The notes under the pieces are model-generated. The model was given only the letters and a program-made list of their open reading frames with translations. It ran no database searches and was not told the origin of the DNA. A program made the translations under genes and the position numbers. Below are positions 31,694 through 37,764 of a stretch of DNA of 37,916 nucleotides, piece by piece; position 1 is the stretch's first letter; the number at the start of each line of letters is the position of its first letter. Where the stretch lies: IMG/VR virus record IMGVR_UViG_3300021960_000208, positions 1 to 37,916 of that record; one strand, written 5' to 3'. The stretch is from a virus.

Positions 31694-32313
31694 AGGTATC
31701 TCCAGCTGATTGGAAACTCTTCGTTGCAACGGTCTGCGATCTTCTTGGCTATCACTCGGGTCTCGAACTGTGCATCCTCAGCGAGCCGAAGCTTACAGAC
31801 CCGGCTGAAGGCGTACAAGGAGCCGGTCCAGTACCATTCAGTATATGCGGACAATGGCAGCACGGCCCTCGCTTGCTCCGGACAGACGCCTAGCTCGACC
31901 ATTCTCTTGTATGCGTCGAGAGCATGGCGCGTGGCGTCTCGATATATATGAGAGACCACTCTATTGCTCTTAACCTCAGTCATCTTCGAGCCTTGCTTCT
32001 TGTCTTCCGCTGCCTCTCTCCACAAGTCCGGGTCCCATATGTCAGGGTCCTCGCTCACATACCTGCGGCTCACTTCGTTCCATACCAGACCCACCTGATG
32101 CTTCGCCAGCTGTCGGGCTACGAAGATCGGTGCCCTGATATGAAACTGTAAGCTGGTGTGGGCAAAGGGGGACCAGTGTTGGTGCTCCGCTAGATACTTA
32201 ATCAGCTTCTCGTCGTTCTCCTCGAAGTAGATATGAACCTTGCTGAAGCTCACGCGAGCAGCGTTGACCACAGTCAAATCGCTGCCCATGTGGTCGATCA
32301 ATGCAACTGACAT
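31690..32313 (-). CDS. thyX: flavin-dependent thymidylate synthase
   Basis: A 207-residue ThyX, making dTMP from dUMP with FAD and NADPH. The lead HWSPFAHTSLQFHIRAPIF (46-64) and RQLAKHQVGLVWNEVSRRY (67-85) are the ThyX signature, here in the variant KHQ form (phage-type) of the RHR-x-S motif. The C-terminal part has QARAVLPLSAYTEWYWTGSL (about 146-165) and RVCKLRLAEDAQFE. It starts in a TGATG overlap with a tiny basic gene. With NrdAB it completes the phage dNTP supply. Confidence 0.95.
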   Translation of the reverse strand: MSVALIDHMGSDLTVVNAARVSFSKVHIYFEENDEKLIKYLAEHQHWSPFAHTSLQFHIRAPIFVARQLAKHQVGLVWNEVSRRYVSEDPDIWDPDLWREAAEDKKQGSKMTEVKSNRVVSHIYRDATRHALDAYKRMVELGVCPEQARAVLPLSAYTEWYWTGSLYAFSRVCKLRLAEDAQFETRVIAKKIADRCNEEFPISWRYL

Positions 32314-32456
32314 CAGCCTTGTCCTCTCTTCTTTTTTTTCATACCGAAAAACGGAGATCGTTTTGATAAATTTTTTGTATGATTAAATGGTCTCGGCTTT
32401 CGGCGGCGCTTTGCCTTTGTGCTGTGCTCAAACCTCTCTTCCTTATTGCGTGCCAT
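32313..32456 (-). CDS. 47-residue highly basic protein
   Basis: A hidden frame between primase-helicase and thyX. The ATG at 32456 overlaps the primase stop (TAATG), is preceded by GAGGAGGAG five bases upstream, and its TGA overlaps the thyX ATG (TGATG). The product (MARNKEERFEHSTKAKRRRK, then PFNHTKNLSKRSPFFG and a MKKKKRGQG tail) has nearly half basic residues. It may bind nucleic acid. The perfect junctions on both sides and strong ribosome site make it a convincing gene although no family was recognised. Confidence 0.75.
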   Translation of the reverse strand: MARNKEERFEHSTKAKRRRKPRPFNHTKNLSKRSPFFGMKKKKRGQG

Positions 32457-34063
32457 TAAAACTCCTCCTCCAGTGCACTCAATCGTCCAGTTGACTTATC
32501 ATAGAACAGCCGGTCAGCTACTCCAACGTCTCCGGTATAGCGACACTTGAGAACCCGGAGAGTCGTCGTATTGCACTCTATCGGATCGTCGCTCTGCGTG
32601 TTCCGCTCCATGCTGACCACGGTGTCGCTGATCTGGGCGATGCCATGTGATCCACGGAGATGCCCTAGATTGACCTCAACGCCCTCCTCGTGAGAACGGT
32701 CGCTACCAAGGCGGCGCAGATGGGTGACAAGATGGATAGCACAGCCGGTCTCTTCAGTTAATTGTCGCAGAAGTGTCATCGTCCTGTCAATAGCTTTCCG
32801 CTCGTCGCTGACATCCAGACCACTGACCAGAATACTCAGATGATCTATGAAGATCGTTTTGCACTCCAGACCAAGGACCATATACCGCACTCGATCCAGT
32901 AGGTCGTCCATCTCAAGGCTACCAAAATGGTCATAGATATAGACCCGTCCGGTGGCCAAGGTGTTGTCGAAGTATTCCTGAATCTGTTCTTTCGAATACT
33001 TACTGAATACTTCGTTCAGGTGCAGTCGATCATTTGCTTCGACCGCCAGGATACCACGGCGAGTTCTATCGACCGACTCTTCGAGGGCAATGATCCCGAT
33101 GTTCTGGTCTGTTGTCTTCAGGTAATAATGCTGCAACTCCCTGAGAAGACTAGACTTTCCGACACCAGTGCCAGCTGCCCACGTTACGATCTCTCGGCTG
33201 CGAGTGCCGAGTGTCTTAGACTGAAGACCAGCGAACGGAAAGTTCATGCTCGCGAGGTTCTGCTCGGACCAGAGGCCATCGAAGTCAGAGGCTGCGTTCT
33301 TGATACCAGAGGGAGTATAGCACGTTGCGTTCTTTAAGCACGCCCGGAACATACTATCACGACGAGCCGCTGTGTATTCGCACGCATCCTTCAGGTCTAG
33401 GCTGACGATGAACGCCTTGCCGGGTTTCAGTAGCTTGGCGCAGCGCACAGCTGAATCTTGTGCCTGTGGCTCGTTGTCGAAGCAGATATAAATCTTGTCG
33501 AATTTCTCCAGCAGTTCGAGATTGTTCTTGAAGTCCCGCTCTGCGCTCGCCTGTCCGCTCTTGATCGACAGGGCATAGACCACAGGGGCAGGACGATTAG
33601 CGATGCTCTCGGCCTCGTGAGAGATTGCGTTGGCCATCTGAAACGCAGCGAGCGCGTCCGCTTCTCCCTCGGTTACGATCAGAGTCGAGGACTTCTCCCC
33701 GATTGTCTTGCTCAGTGTGTGCGTCCCAAATAGCGTACAATTTTTGAAGTCTCCATTGGTGCTGAATACCTTACCGACTGAGCGAACCTTGGCAGCTTGC
33801 CGCAGACCATCGCTGTCGTAATACGGAAAACTGACAGCGGAATCGGTGACGATAACATCGTAGAACCTAGTGACCGCCTTACTGATCCCACGGTCAGACC
33901 AATTCTTATCATCTGGTCGGTAGTTGTCTATATGTTCCACGGTGTTTTCCATGTTATATGCTTGACAGCTGAAGCAGTATGTGTGCCCGTCGTCGTACTC
34001 ACTCATAGCATCGCTGGACCCGCAATCGGGGCAGGGCTGGTGTATTTTGACTGGCTCGCTCAA
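32456..34063 (-). CDS. primase-helicase, T7 gp4-like
   Basis: A 535-residue replication protein. I place the start at TTG 34063, in an ATTGA overlap with the upstream stop and ten bases after GGAGG; the open frame further upstream reads non-homologous sequence. A zinc-binding primase domain has C11, C14, C30 and C33 (CPDC, CFSC). A TOPRIM part follows with E132 (VTEGEADAL) and D196 (ICFDNEPQ). The helicase has Walker A GTGVGKS (298-304), Walker B with D407 (TIFIDHLSIL), and HLRGSHGIAQISD near 480-492. It unwinds and primes DNA for the family A polymerase. Confidence 0.92.
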   Translation of the reverse strand: MSEPVKIHQPCPDCGSSDAMSEYDDGHTYCFSCQAYNMENTVEHIDNYRPDDKNWSDRGISKAVTRFYDVIVTDSAVSFPYYDSDGLRQAAKVRSVGKVFSTNGDFKNCTLFGTHTLSKTIGEKSSTLIVTEGEADALAAFQMANAISHEAESIANRPAPVVYALSIKSGQASAERDFKNNLELLEKFDKIYICFDNEPQAQDSAVRCAKLLKPGKAFIVSLDLKDACEYTAARRDSMFRACLKNATCYTPSGIKNAASDFDGLWSEQNLASMNFPFAGLQSKTLGTRSREIVTWAAGTGVGKSSLLRELQHYYLKTTDQNIGIIALEESVDRTRRGILAVEANDRLHLNEVFSKYSKEQIQEYFDNTLATGRVYIYDHFGSLEMDDLLDRVRYMVLGLECKTIFIDHLSILVSGLDVSDERKAIDRTMTLLRQLTEETGCAIHLVTHLRRLGSDRSHEEGVEVNLGHLRGSHGIAQISDTVVSMERNTQSDDPIECNTTTLRVLKCRYTGDVGVADRLFYDKSTGRLSALEEEF

Positions 34064-34281
34064 TGTACCGATGCCTCCTCTTCGTCTTCCAACTCGACAA
34101 GAAAACTGGGGTCTTGGTCCAGCGAGATGCGAAACTCCTGCATCGCAGCGATTACAAAGTAGGACAAAGTGCGATGGTTGATCTCGGCCATCTCCTTGAA
34201 CCACTCGATGGTGTCTTCTCCAATGCCTTCATTGATCAAGATATCCATATAAAATTGTTCTATGTGTTCTTCCAACGTCAT
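34060..34281 (-). CDS. small acidic protein upstream of primase-helicase
   Basis: A 73-residue acidic protein (MTLEEHIEQFYMDILINEGI, then a helix ending AAMQEFRISL and an EDEEE tail). A TTG at 34287 with GGAG six bases upstream would add two residues; ATG 34281 is the usual choice. No domain recognised. It is coupled to primase-helicase by an ATTGA overlap. Confidence 0.6.
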   Translation of the reverse strand: MTLEEHIEQFYMDILINEGIGEDTIEWFKEMAEINHRTLSYFVIAAMQEFRISLDQDPSFLVELEDEEEASVH

Positions 34282-34289
34282 GCCCAACG

Positions 34290-34364
34290 CTATCTCCGTA
34301 AGTTAGGTATTAGCATCACCGCAGCAAAAAAGACTAGCAAAAGAATTTCCAGGTCACTAATCAT
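34290..34364 (-). CDS. possible 24-residue single-pass membrane peptide
   Basis: The frame MISDLEILLLVFFAAVMLIP ending NLRR has an acidic start, a 15-residue hydrophobic core and a basic end, a correct inner-membrane topology. Its ATG lies 8 bases inside the end of the DUF6378 gene, and its stop is 8 bases before the next ATG. This fills an otherwise empty gap. No good ribosome site is visible, so it would depend on coupling. Short, so chance cannot be excluded. Confidence 0.4.
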   Translation of the reverse strand: MISDLEILLLVFFAAVMLIPNLRR

Positions 34365-34632
34365 TTTGAGACATCTCTGCTGCTAGAGCGGCGTATCCAC
34401 AAATGTCAACGTAGCTGTCGTCCTTGTGCTGGTTCATAACTCTCGCGATCTTAAGCAGCATCATCATAACAGCCACATCTGTCGGGGACAACTCTATAGC
34501 CGCTGACCGGGACAGATAGATGGTCCATAGGTCTGCGATCCGCAGGTGGTTTAAGTAGGCGTCTCCGTAATCGCTTTTGCGATCTCCGTTGATTAACTGC
34601 TGCGCCTGTTCTAAACATTTGTCTCTATTCAT
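34357..34632 (-). CDS. DUF6378-like phage protein
   Basis: A 91-residue helical protein. The open frame continues upstream through the 18-bp repeats in a meaningless frame, so I start at ATG 34632 (MNRDKCLEQAQQLINGDRK). The pattern NGDR..DYGDAY.NH.RIADLW..YL......PTDVA.MM.L.KIAR......DDSYVDICGYAALA is that of DUF6378, a family seen in many phages, with all-helical makeup. The function is not established; the acidic and helical layout recalls small nucleotide-handling proteins, but this is a guess. Confidence 0.8.
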   Translation of the reverse strand: MNRDKCLEQAQQLINGDRKSDYGDAYLNHLRIADLWTIYLSRSAAIELSPTDVAVMMMLLKIARVMNQHKDDSYVDICGYAALAAEMSQND

Positions 34633-35086
34633 CTTTCTGTTTCTCCCTGTCATTCTCGGCCCTGATCTCGTCTGCAAGAGCATCGCCATAGACCCGAGCG
34701 GTGCCAGAGACCCGAGCATTGCCAAAGACCCTAGCATTGTCAAAGACCTGAGCATTGTCAAAGACCTGAGCATTGTCAAAGACCCAAGCATTGCCAGAGA
34801 CTAGAGCATTGCCAAAGACCAGAGCAGTGTCAGAGACCCGGCTTCGGCTGCCAATGAATGGGATCAAGTCGGCCTGACGCATTTCCATCTGATCCATGCG
34901 AAACTTAATTGCTTCGACCGGATCAGGTAGGTCGATTGGAAATGCAGTCTTCTCATAAATTTCAGCTAGCGTAGCCAGCACTTCCAATTCATCAGCTTCG
35001 GGCGTCCCCTCCTCGGCATCTATAAGTTCATCAATGCGAGCAAGCGTCTCCTGATAATCTCTTTCGGATTTGATAAGTTTAACCAT
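34625..35086 (-). CDS. HigA antitoxin N-domain fused to hexapeptide beta-helix repeats
   Basis: A 153-residue chimera. Residues 1-85 follow HigA-type antitoxins: SERDYQETLARIDELID, EGTPEADELEVLATLAE, PIDLPDPVEAIKFRM, then the first HTH helices DLIPFIGSRSRVS. Where HigA would continue with VLN.KR (recognition helix and rest), it switches at 84 into nine hexapeptides: VSDTAL, VFGNAL, VSGNAW, VFDNAQ twice, VFDNAR, VFGNAR, VSGTAR and VYGDAL. A charged tail (NDREKQKDE) ends it. DNA binding is likely lost, while the repeat should form a left-handed helix or solenoid. It follows the HigB-like gene in TGATG overlap. Confidence 0.75.
   Translation of the reverse strand: MVKLIKSERDYQETLARIDELIDAEEGTPEADELEVLATLAEIYEKTAFPIDLPDPVEAIKFRMDQMEMRQADLIPFIGSRSRVSDTALVFGNALVSGNAWVFDNAQVFDNAQVFDNARVFGNARVSGTARVYGDALADEIRAENDREKQKDE
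34680..34841. repeat. nine 18-bp tandem repeats coding for hexapeptides
   Basis: Nine imperfect 18-bp units start at 34680, 34698, 34716, 34734, 34752, 34770, 34788, 34806 and 34824, each near GCATTGYCAAAGACCYGA on the plus strand. The units starting at 34734 and 34752 are identical, a sign of recent duplication. They lie wholly inside the HigA-like gene and each codes for one hexapeptide. They are not a CRISPR: there are no spacers. Confidence 0.9.
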
Positions 35087-35283
35087 CATACTGTCTCCGC
35101 ATTGATCTTGTCGTATTCGGCGTGGGTTCCGACCCAACGGATTCGGATAATCCCGGCTGCATAATTCACCTGTGTAACCAGGCGGTAGTCGTTCCCTTTA
35201 ATGTTAAACACCACCCTTCCTGTCTTCAGAATGCTGGCCGTCGCATACCTGGCTTTGATGTCCGGCGGCTCCCCAAGGGCCAT
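35086..35283 (-). CDS. HigB-type toxin, N-terminally shortened
   Basis: A 65-residue protein with the C-terminal two thirds of a HigB (RelE-fold mRNA interferase) toxin: PPDIKARYATASILKTGRVV, FNIKGNDYRLVTQVNYAAGI and IRIRWVGTHAEYDKINAET. The family normally has about 95-100 residues, starting with two helices (a KAW...V..A.W....D pattern) that are absent here. A stop lies 18 bases before the ATG in frame. No good ribosome site precedes the ATG. Toxin-first order and overlap with the antitoxin gene are as in higBA. It may be inactive, or may be a reduced partner of the unusual antitoxin. Confidence 0.75.
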   Translation of the reverse strand: MALGEPPDIKARYATASILKTGRVVFNIKGNDYRLVTQVNYAAGIIRIRWVGTHAEYDKINAETV

Positions 35284-35298
35284 AGACAGAGATCGTGA

Positions 35299-35496
35299 TC
35301 ACCCTTTTTCTCCTATCTCGTTGACTAAATTCTGAAGTCGGTTTGCTGCTTCGGAGAGCTTCGAGAAGTCAGACATAAACATATCGCCCTCCATCTCCCA
35401 CAGATTGGTGACTGGTCCTCTGATCATTGGTGCTATGCGTTTGATAAACTCCTCTAAAGTTACGTTCTCGCGGTAATCCCATCGGTAGGTGGTCAT
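35299..35496 (-). CDS. small phage protein, unknown
   Basis: A 65-residue protein (MTTYRWDYRENVTLEEFIKR, WEMEGDMFMSDFSKLSEAAN, helix LQNLVNEIGEKG). No family recognised. The ATG overlaps the stop of the upstream gene (ATGA), and the gene ends 15 bases before the shortened HigB. The end might have replaced the missing HigB N-terminus during rearrangement, but no similarity to it is visible. Confidence 0.55.
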   Translation of the reverse strand: MTTYRWDYRENVTLEEFIKRIAPMIRGPVTNLWEMEGDMFMSDFSKLSEAANRLQNLVNEIGEKG

Positions 35497-36002
35497 GCTG
35501 TTTCCCTTTCCTCAGCTGCTAGACCAATCTTGTACCAAATTGGTACATAGGTGTTCTTCCATCGTGCCATATACGATTTCTCTCTGATATAATAGTTTCT
35601 ATAGCCTATCACAGCATCGACCTCTTTGCAATAGTCAGGCATACATTGCGGCGGGTCGAAGAAGTCACCCGAAGGCAGTTCATAGGGAGGATGGCTAAGA
35701 CCACGCACAATGCCACACTCCTCTGTCTTGTGGATCTTGCCGTATCGGAACGTGTACTCTGAACATAGGTCTTTAAGAAGCAGGTATAACCAATTGTAAT
35801 TGCTGCGATTTGCCCTAGCCCAGATAGCTGACGGATGGTTTCGGTGCGTCGGTTTATAGCACTCGATACTAGGCTCCCCGTCGATCTCATGGTGGGCGGT
35901 AGACAACAACTGCGCATACTCCAAGATCATTTTGACAACGTGTTTGTCGCAGTGCATCTCAGCGCATCGCTTGGGGTCGCTGTCGAGATAGAATATGTTC
36001 AT
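35493..36002 (-). CDS. conserved phage protein, unknown function
   Basis: A 169-residue protein starting at ATG 36002 (GAGG seven bases upstream; overlap with the previous stop). MNIFYLDSDPKRCAEMHCDK, then HVVKMILEYAQLLSTAHH, YKPTHRNHPSAIWARAN, NYNWLYLLLKDLCSEYTFRY, PPQCMPDYCK and AYRNYYI-like GYRNYYIREKSYMARW follow. This is a widespread phage family that I recognise by its order of His, Cys and Trp motifs, with no proven activity. Conserved His and Cys residues (HCDKHVVK) suggest an enzyme or metal site. Confidence 0.8.
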   Translation of the reverse strand: MNIFYLDSDPKRCAEMHCDKHVVKMILEYAQLLSTAHHEIDGEPSIECYKPTHRNHPSAIWARANRSNYNWLYLLLKDLCSEYTFRYGKIHKTEECGIVRGLSHPPYELPSGDFFDPPQCMPDYCKEVDAVIGYRNYYIREKSYMARWKNTYVPIWYKIGLAAEERETA

Positions 36003-36181
36003 TTGTCGTCCTCTATGATTTCGTCGTAGTATCCCATGGGCTTTAACCCGTCTGTTTCCCAGTCGTTGTCGATGACTTCCTTGGCGTTCCAATACGGTAC
36101 TCGACGACGTTTATCAGACACAACCCGTTGCCGGTATTTGTTGTCCTGTAACGCCTTGGCAAATTCATTTATTTTGGGCAT
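35999..36181 (-). CDS. small basic/acidic phage protein
   Basis: A 60-residue protein with a basic first half (KALQDNKYRQRVVSDKRRRV) and an acidic end (YYDEIIEDDK). The L.....YRQRVV.DK..R pattern resembles short phage proteins of unknown role. It overlaps the next gene by 4 bases and the preceding micro-gene by 17. Confidence 0.6.
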   Translation of the reverse strand: MPKINEFAKALQDNKYRQRVVSDKRRRVPYWNAKEVIDNDWETDGLKPMGYYDEIIEDDK

Positions 36182-36263
36182 CGTCTAATCTCCGTTTTAT
36201 GTCCTGCTCTAACAATATAGCACGCCCGAGTAATAATGCAAGCAATTGTGATAATATGCTCAT
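36165..36263 (-). CDS. possible 32-residue amphipathic peptide
   Basis: The frame MSILSQLLALLLGRAILLEQ ending DIKRRLDDAQNK has a hydrophobic first half and a charged second half. Its ATG overlaps the stop of the zinc-ribbon gene (ATGA), right after CTGGAGAAC (GGAG six bases upstream). It ends 17 bases inside the next gene, filling a gap of about 80 bases. No family known. Good start context supports it, but length is short. Confidence 0.5.
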   Translation of the reverse strand: MSILSQLLALLLGRAILLEQDIKRRLDDAQNK

Positions 36264-36409
36264 GTGTTCTCCAGTTCCTCTAGGGTCACGAGGTTCTCAG
36301 TGTCATAATTGGCAAAAACCCGGCGGACCTCTTGGCGGCAGACAGCGCACAGGTCTTCACTTAGTGGCTGGGTGGGTGGCAGTAGCGAATCACAAATAGC
36401 ACAGTGCAT
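36260..36409 (-). CDS. 49-residue zinc-ribbon protein
   Basis: The frame MHCAICDSLLPPTQPLSEDL then CAVCRQEVRRVF has two CxxC pairs (residues 3/6 and 21/24), a small zinc ribbon, followed by an acidic tail (DTENLVTLEELENT). The ATG overlaps the upstream TGA (TGATG) with GAGGAAG upstream; the stop overlaps the next ATG. Small zinc ribbons are common in phage early operons as regulators or protein adaptors. Role not known. Confidence 0.7.
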   Translation of the reverse strand: MHCAICDSLLPPTQPLSEDLCAVCRQEVRRVFANYDTENLVTLEELENT

Positions 36410-36603
36410 CAGTCTTCCTCCACGTAGACAGGACGCTCGCCCAGTTGGTTAAGACGGCCAATCATGTTCGAGTGGTCCATCAATAGGTTTCTCAATTGAT
36501 CTCGTTTGATCTGAATCTGTTTCCCTCTGCCCTTATCTGCGGACAAGTGGGCATCTCGAAACTCTTCGTCAGTTGTATAAAGCTTGAATTCTCCGGGCTT
36601 CAA
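36409..36603 (-). CDS. small phage protein with TTG start
   Basis: A 64-residue protein (KPGEFKLYTTDEEFRDAHLS, QIKRDQLRNLLMDHSNMIGR, then PVYVEED). No ATG exists upstream before a stop, so TTG 36603 with AAGGA upstream is taken as start. It is the first gene after the dyad-rich leader at 36604-36728. No family recognised. Confidence 0.6.
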   Translation of the reverse strand: MKPGEFKLYTTDEEFRDAHLSADKGRGKQIQIKRDQLRNLLMDHSNMIGRLNQLGERPVYVEED

Positions 36604-36700
36604 TATTGTCTTCCTTAGTTTACCCTTAGTCCTACATAGAGTATAAATACTCTATTGAGGGACTAAGGGTTACTCTTAGGATACAAAGTGTATCCTATAT
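36604..36700. repeat. compound dyads in the leader of the leftward operon
   Basis: ACCCTTAGTCC (36622-36632) and GGACTAAGGGT (36660-36670) are perfect 11-bp arms. Nested within them are ATAGAGTAT (36636-36644) and ATACTCTAT (36647-36655), perfect 9-bp arms around AA. A further dyad, TAGGATACA/TGTATCCTA (36677-36685, 36689-36697), lies beside it. None has a T-run, so operators or RNA switches are more likely than terminators. Confidence 0.6.
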
Positions 36701-36732
36701 AGTATATATAGGGATGACTTTTCAGATTTCAA
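36701..36732 (-). promoter_or_regulatory. possible leftward promoter
   Basis: On the minus strand TTGAAA (36732-36727) and TATATA (36710-36705) are 16 bases apart. The -10 region is itself in a dyad, CCTATATA (36694-36701) / TATATAGG (36705-36712). It would drive the gene at 36603 and onward, with the dyads at 36622-36697 directly downstream, where a repressor would block it. Confidence 0.5.
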
Positions 36733-36902
36733 GGGGTCTCCAAATATTTTTTTTTGTACTCCTCGGCGCACCGCTGAGCCATGATCTGTATGATCCGCTG
36801 TCGCTTATAGTTTGCCCACAGATTTTCAAGCGAGCCAATGGGGTGCAATTTGATCTGCCGATTGGCACGCAATAGGGCGCACGTTAATTGATGGTCTGTC
36901 AT
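36729..36902 (-). CDS. 57-residue basic protein
   Basis: The frame MTDHQLTCALLRANRQIKLH continues through SLENLWANYKRQRIIQIMAQ and ends CAEEYKKKYLETP. It starts in an ATGA overlap with the DnaJ-like zinc-finger gene. Probably helical and basic; no family recognised. It fills an otherwise empty 170-base gap, and overlap plus a sensible composition support it. Confidence 0.6.
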   Translation of the reverse strand: MTDHQLTCALLRANRQIKLHPIGSLENLWANYKRQRIIQIMAQRCAEEYKKKYLETP

Positions 36903-37066
36903 TGGTCTACTTCCTTAGCTATTTCTCCGTATCCTCCGCACGTTTGACAAGTTTGTATCGATTGCACGGGGCCATGGGGCGTTGTTTCGTCATAGTCCAC
37001 TACTCCATCGCCTTGGCATTCGGGGCATTCGTGCCAAGCGATGTTCTCTGATTTGTATCTTTGCAT
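36899..37066 (-). CDS. 55-residue protein with DnaJ-type zinc-finger motifs
   Basis: The frame MQRYKSENIAWHECPECQGD contains CPECQGDG (residues 14-21) and later CQTCGGYG (40-47), two CxxCxGxG units, the exact building block of the DnaJ central zinc domain. One pair of units could hold one zinc ion. AAAGGAAAG lies shortly before the ATG. The stop overlaps the next ATG. It has no J-domain, so it is not a DnaJ; it may be an adaptor or redox protein. Confidence 0.7.
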   Translation of the reverse strand: MQRYKSENIAWHECPECQGDGVVDYDETTPHGPVQSIQTCQTCGGYGEIAKEVDQ

Positions 37067-37075
37067 TGTCTTTCC

Positions 37076-37705
37076 TTAGTGTTTCGGGTAGCTGATAAAC
37101 GGAACCGCCGGGTCCCAACACGCGCGACATGAGCCACAATTGTTGCCTTGTGATCTAGCAGGGCAAACGTAGCCTTTCGGCTCAGCGGTGAACACTTGTG
37201 ATCCGTTGATGCCATGGGGCTTGTCGCCATTGAGCTTGGAAGCTGAAACTCGGACGTTTAGATTGTCTGGCATCGTGTTGCCAGCTGCTAGCCAGTCAGC
37301 GACCATGCGGCGTTCTTGTGTCGGCAGCCAATAGCGGATTTTCGGGGTCAATCGTGCGACCTCAGCGATAGCGTCGAGCATGTCGATAGACTGTAAGTCG
37401 CCGCTATCGAACCAGCGATGATAACCGTCAACGTTATATCGTTCAATCTGGAACACCATGCTGGCGACCCATTGATCCCTAGGCGTCGATTTCCAGCGGG
37501 CTAGGTTGTCTCGCCAGCCTTGATCGACACTAGGGCGCAGCTTTTGAAGCTTGCGAGCGTAGCAACTGGCGCACGGCGTTCCGGCAATCTTGGCCAATTT
37601 TGATCCCGTGATACAAGCGAATGCGTCGATTGCGAATGTTGTGCCGGGCATCTTAGTGTTGCCAGTGCTAACTTTTCCGGCAAGTTTTGCGTCCTTGACT
37701 TTCAT
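37076..37705 (-). CDS. Gp88-like Cys-rich phage protein
   Basis: A 209-residue protein; I take ATG 37705 (GGAAGAG seven bases upstream) rather than the open upstream extension to 37735. It reads KVSTGNTKMPGTTFAIDAFA, then C..............CASCYARK (near 45-51), RWFDSGDLQSIDMLDAIAEV, RYWLPTQERR, VRVSASKLNG and an end with CPARSQGNNCGSCRACWDP. The order matches the phage Gp88-type family: a CYA motif, FR/WFDSGDL and a Cys-rich end. Its function is unknown; the seven or so Cys could bind Fe-S or zinc. It is preceded by a terminator-like hairpin. Confidence 0.75.
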   Translation of the reverse strand: MKVKDAKLAGKVSTGNTKMPGTTFAIDAFACITGSKLAKIAGTPCASCYARKLQKLRPSVDQGWRDNLARWKSTPRDQWVASMVFQIERYNVDGYHRWFDSGDLQSIDMLDAIAEVARLTPKIRYWLPTQERRMVADWLAAGNTMPDNLNVRVSASKLNGDKPHGINGSQVFTAEPKGYVCPARSQGNNCGSCRACWDPAVPFISYPKH

Positions 37706-37737
37706 AGCGTTACTCTTCCTTTCCGATTGACACAATA

Positions 37738-37764
37738 GAGCGGGCGAGAATACCCCGCCCGCTC
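37738..37764 (-). terminator. terminator hairpin after the edge gene
   Basis: Perfect 9-bp GC-rich arms (GAGCGGGCG and CGCCCGCTC) enclose a 9-base loop. On the minus strand TATTGTG follows. It lies 7 bases after the stop of the gene cut by the window edge and 33 bases before the Gp88-like gene, so it separates two leftward units. Confidence 0.75.

Noticed and set aside
31694-31729. DNA polymerase start at ATG 31729
   Set aside because: It lies 40 bases inside thyX with no ribosome site. GTG 31693 has GGAG at good distance and a GTGA overlap, and the exonuclease motif follows directly.
34633-34804. Frames in both strands through the 18-bp repeats (MLGSLTMLRSL type and IVKDLSIVKD type)
   Set aside because: They are frame-shifted or antisense readings of the HigA-fusion repeats and would extend the DUF6378 gene with low-complexity sequence.
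34680-34841. CRISPR-like regular repeat
   Set aside because: The units are contiguous, 18 bp, inside a coding frame, and have no unique spacers.
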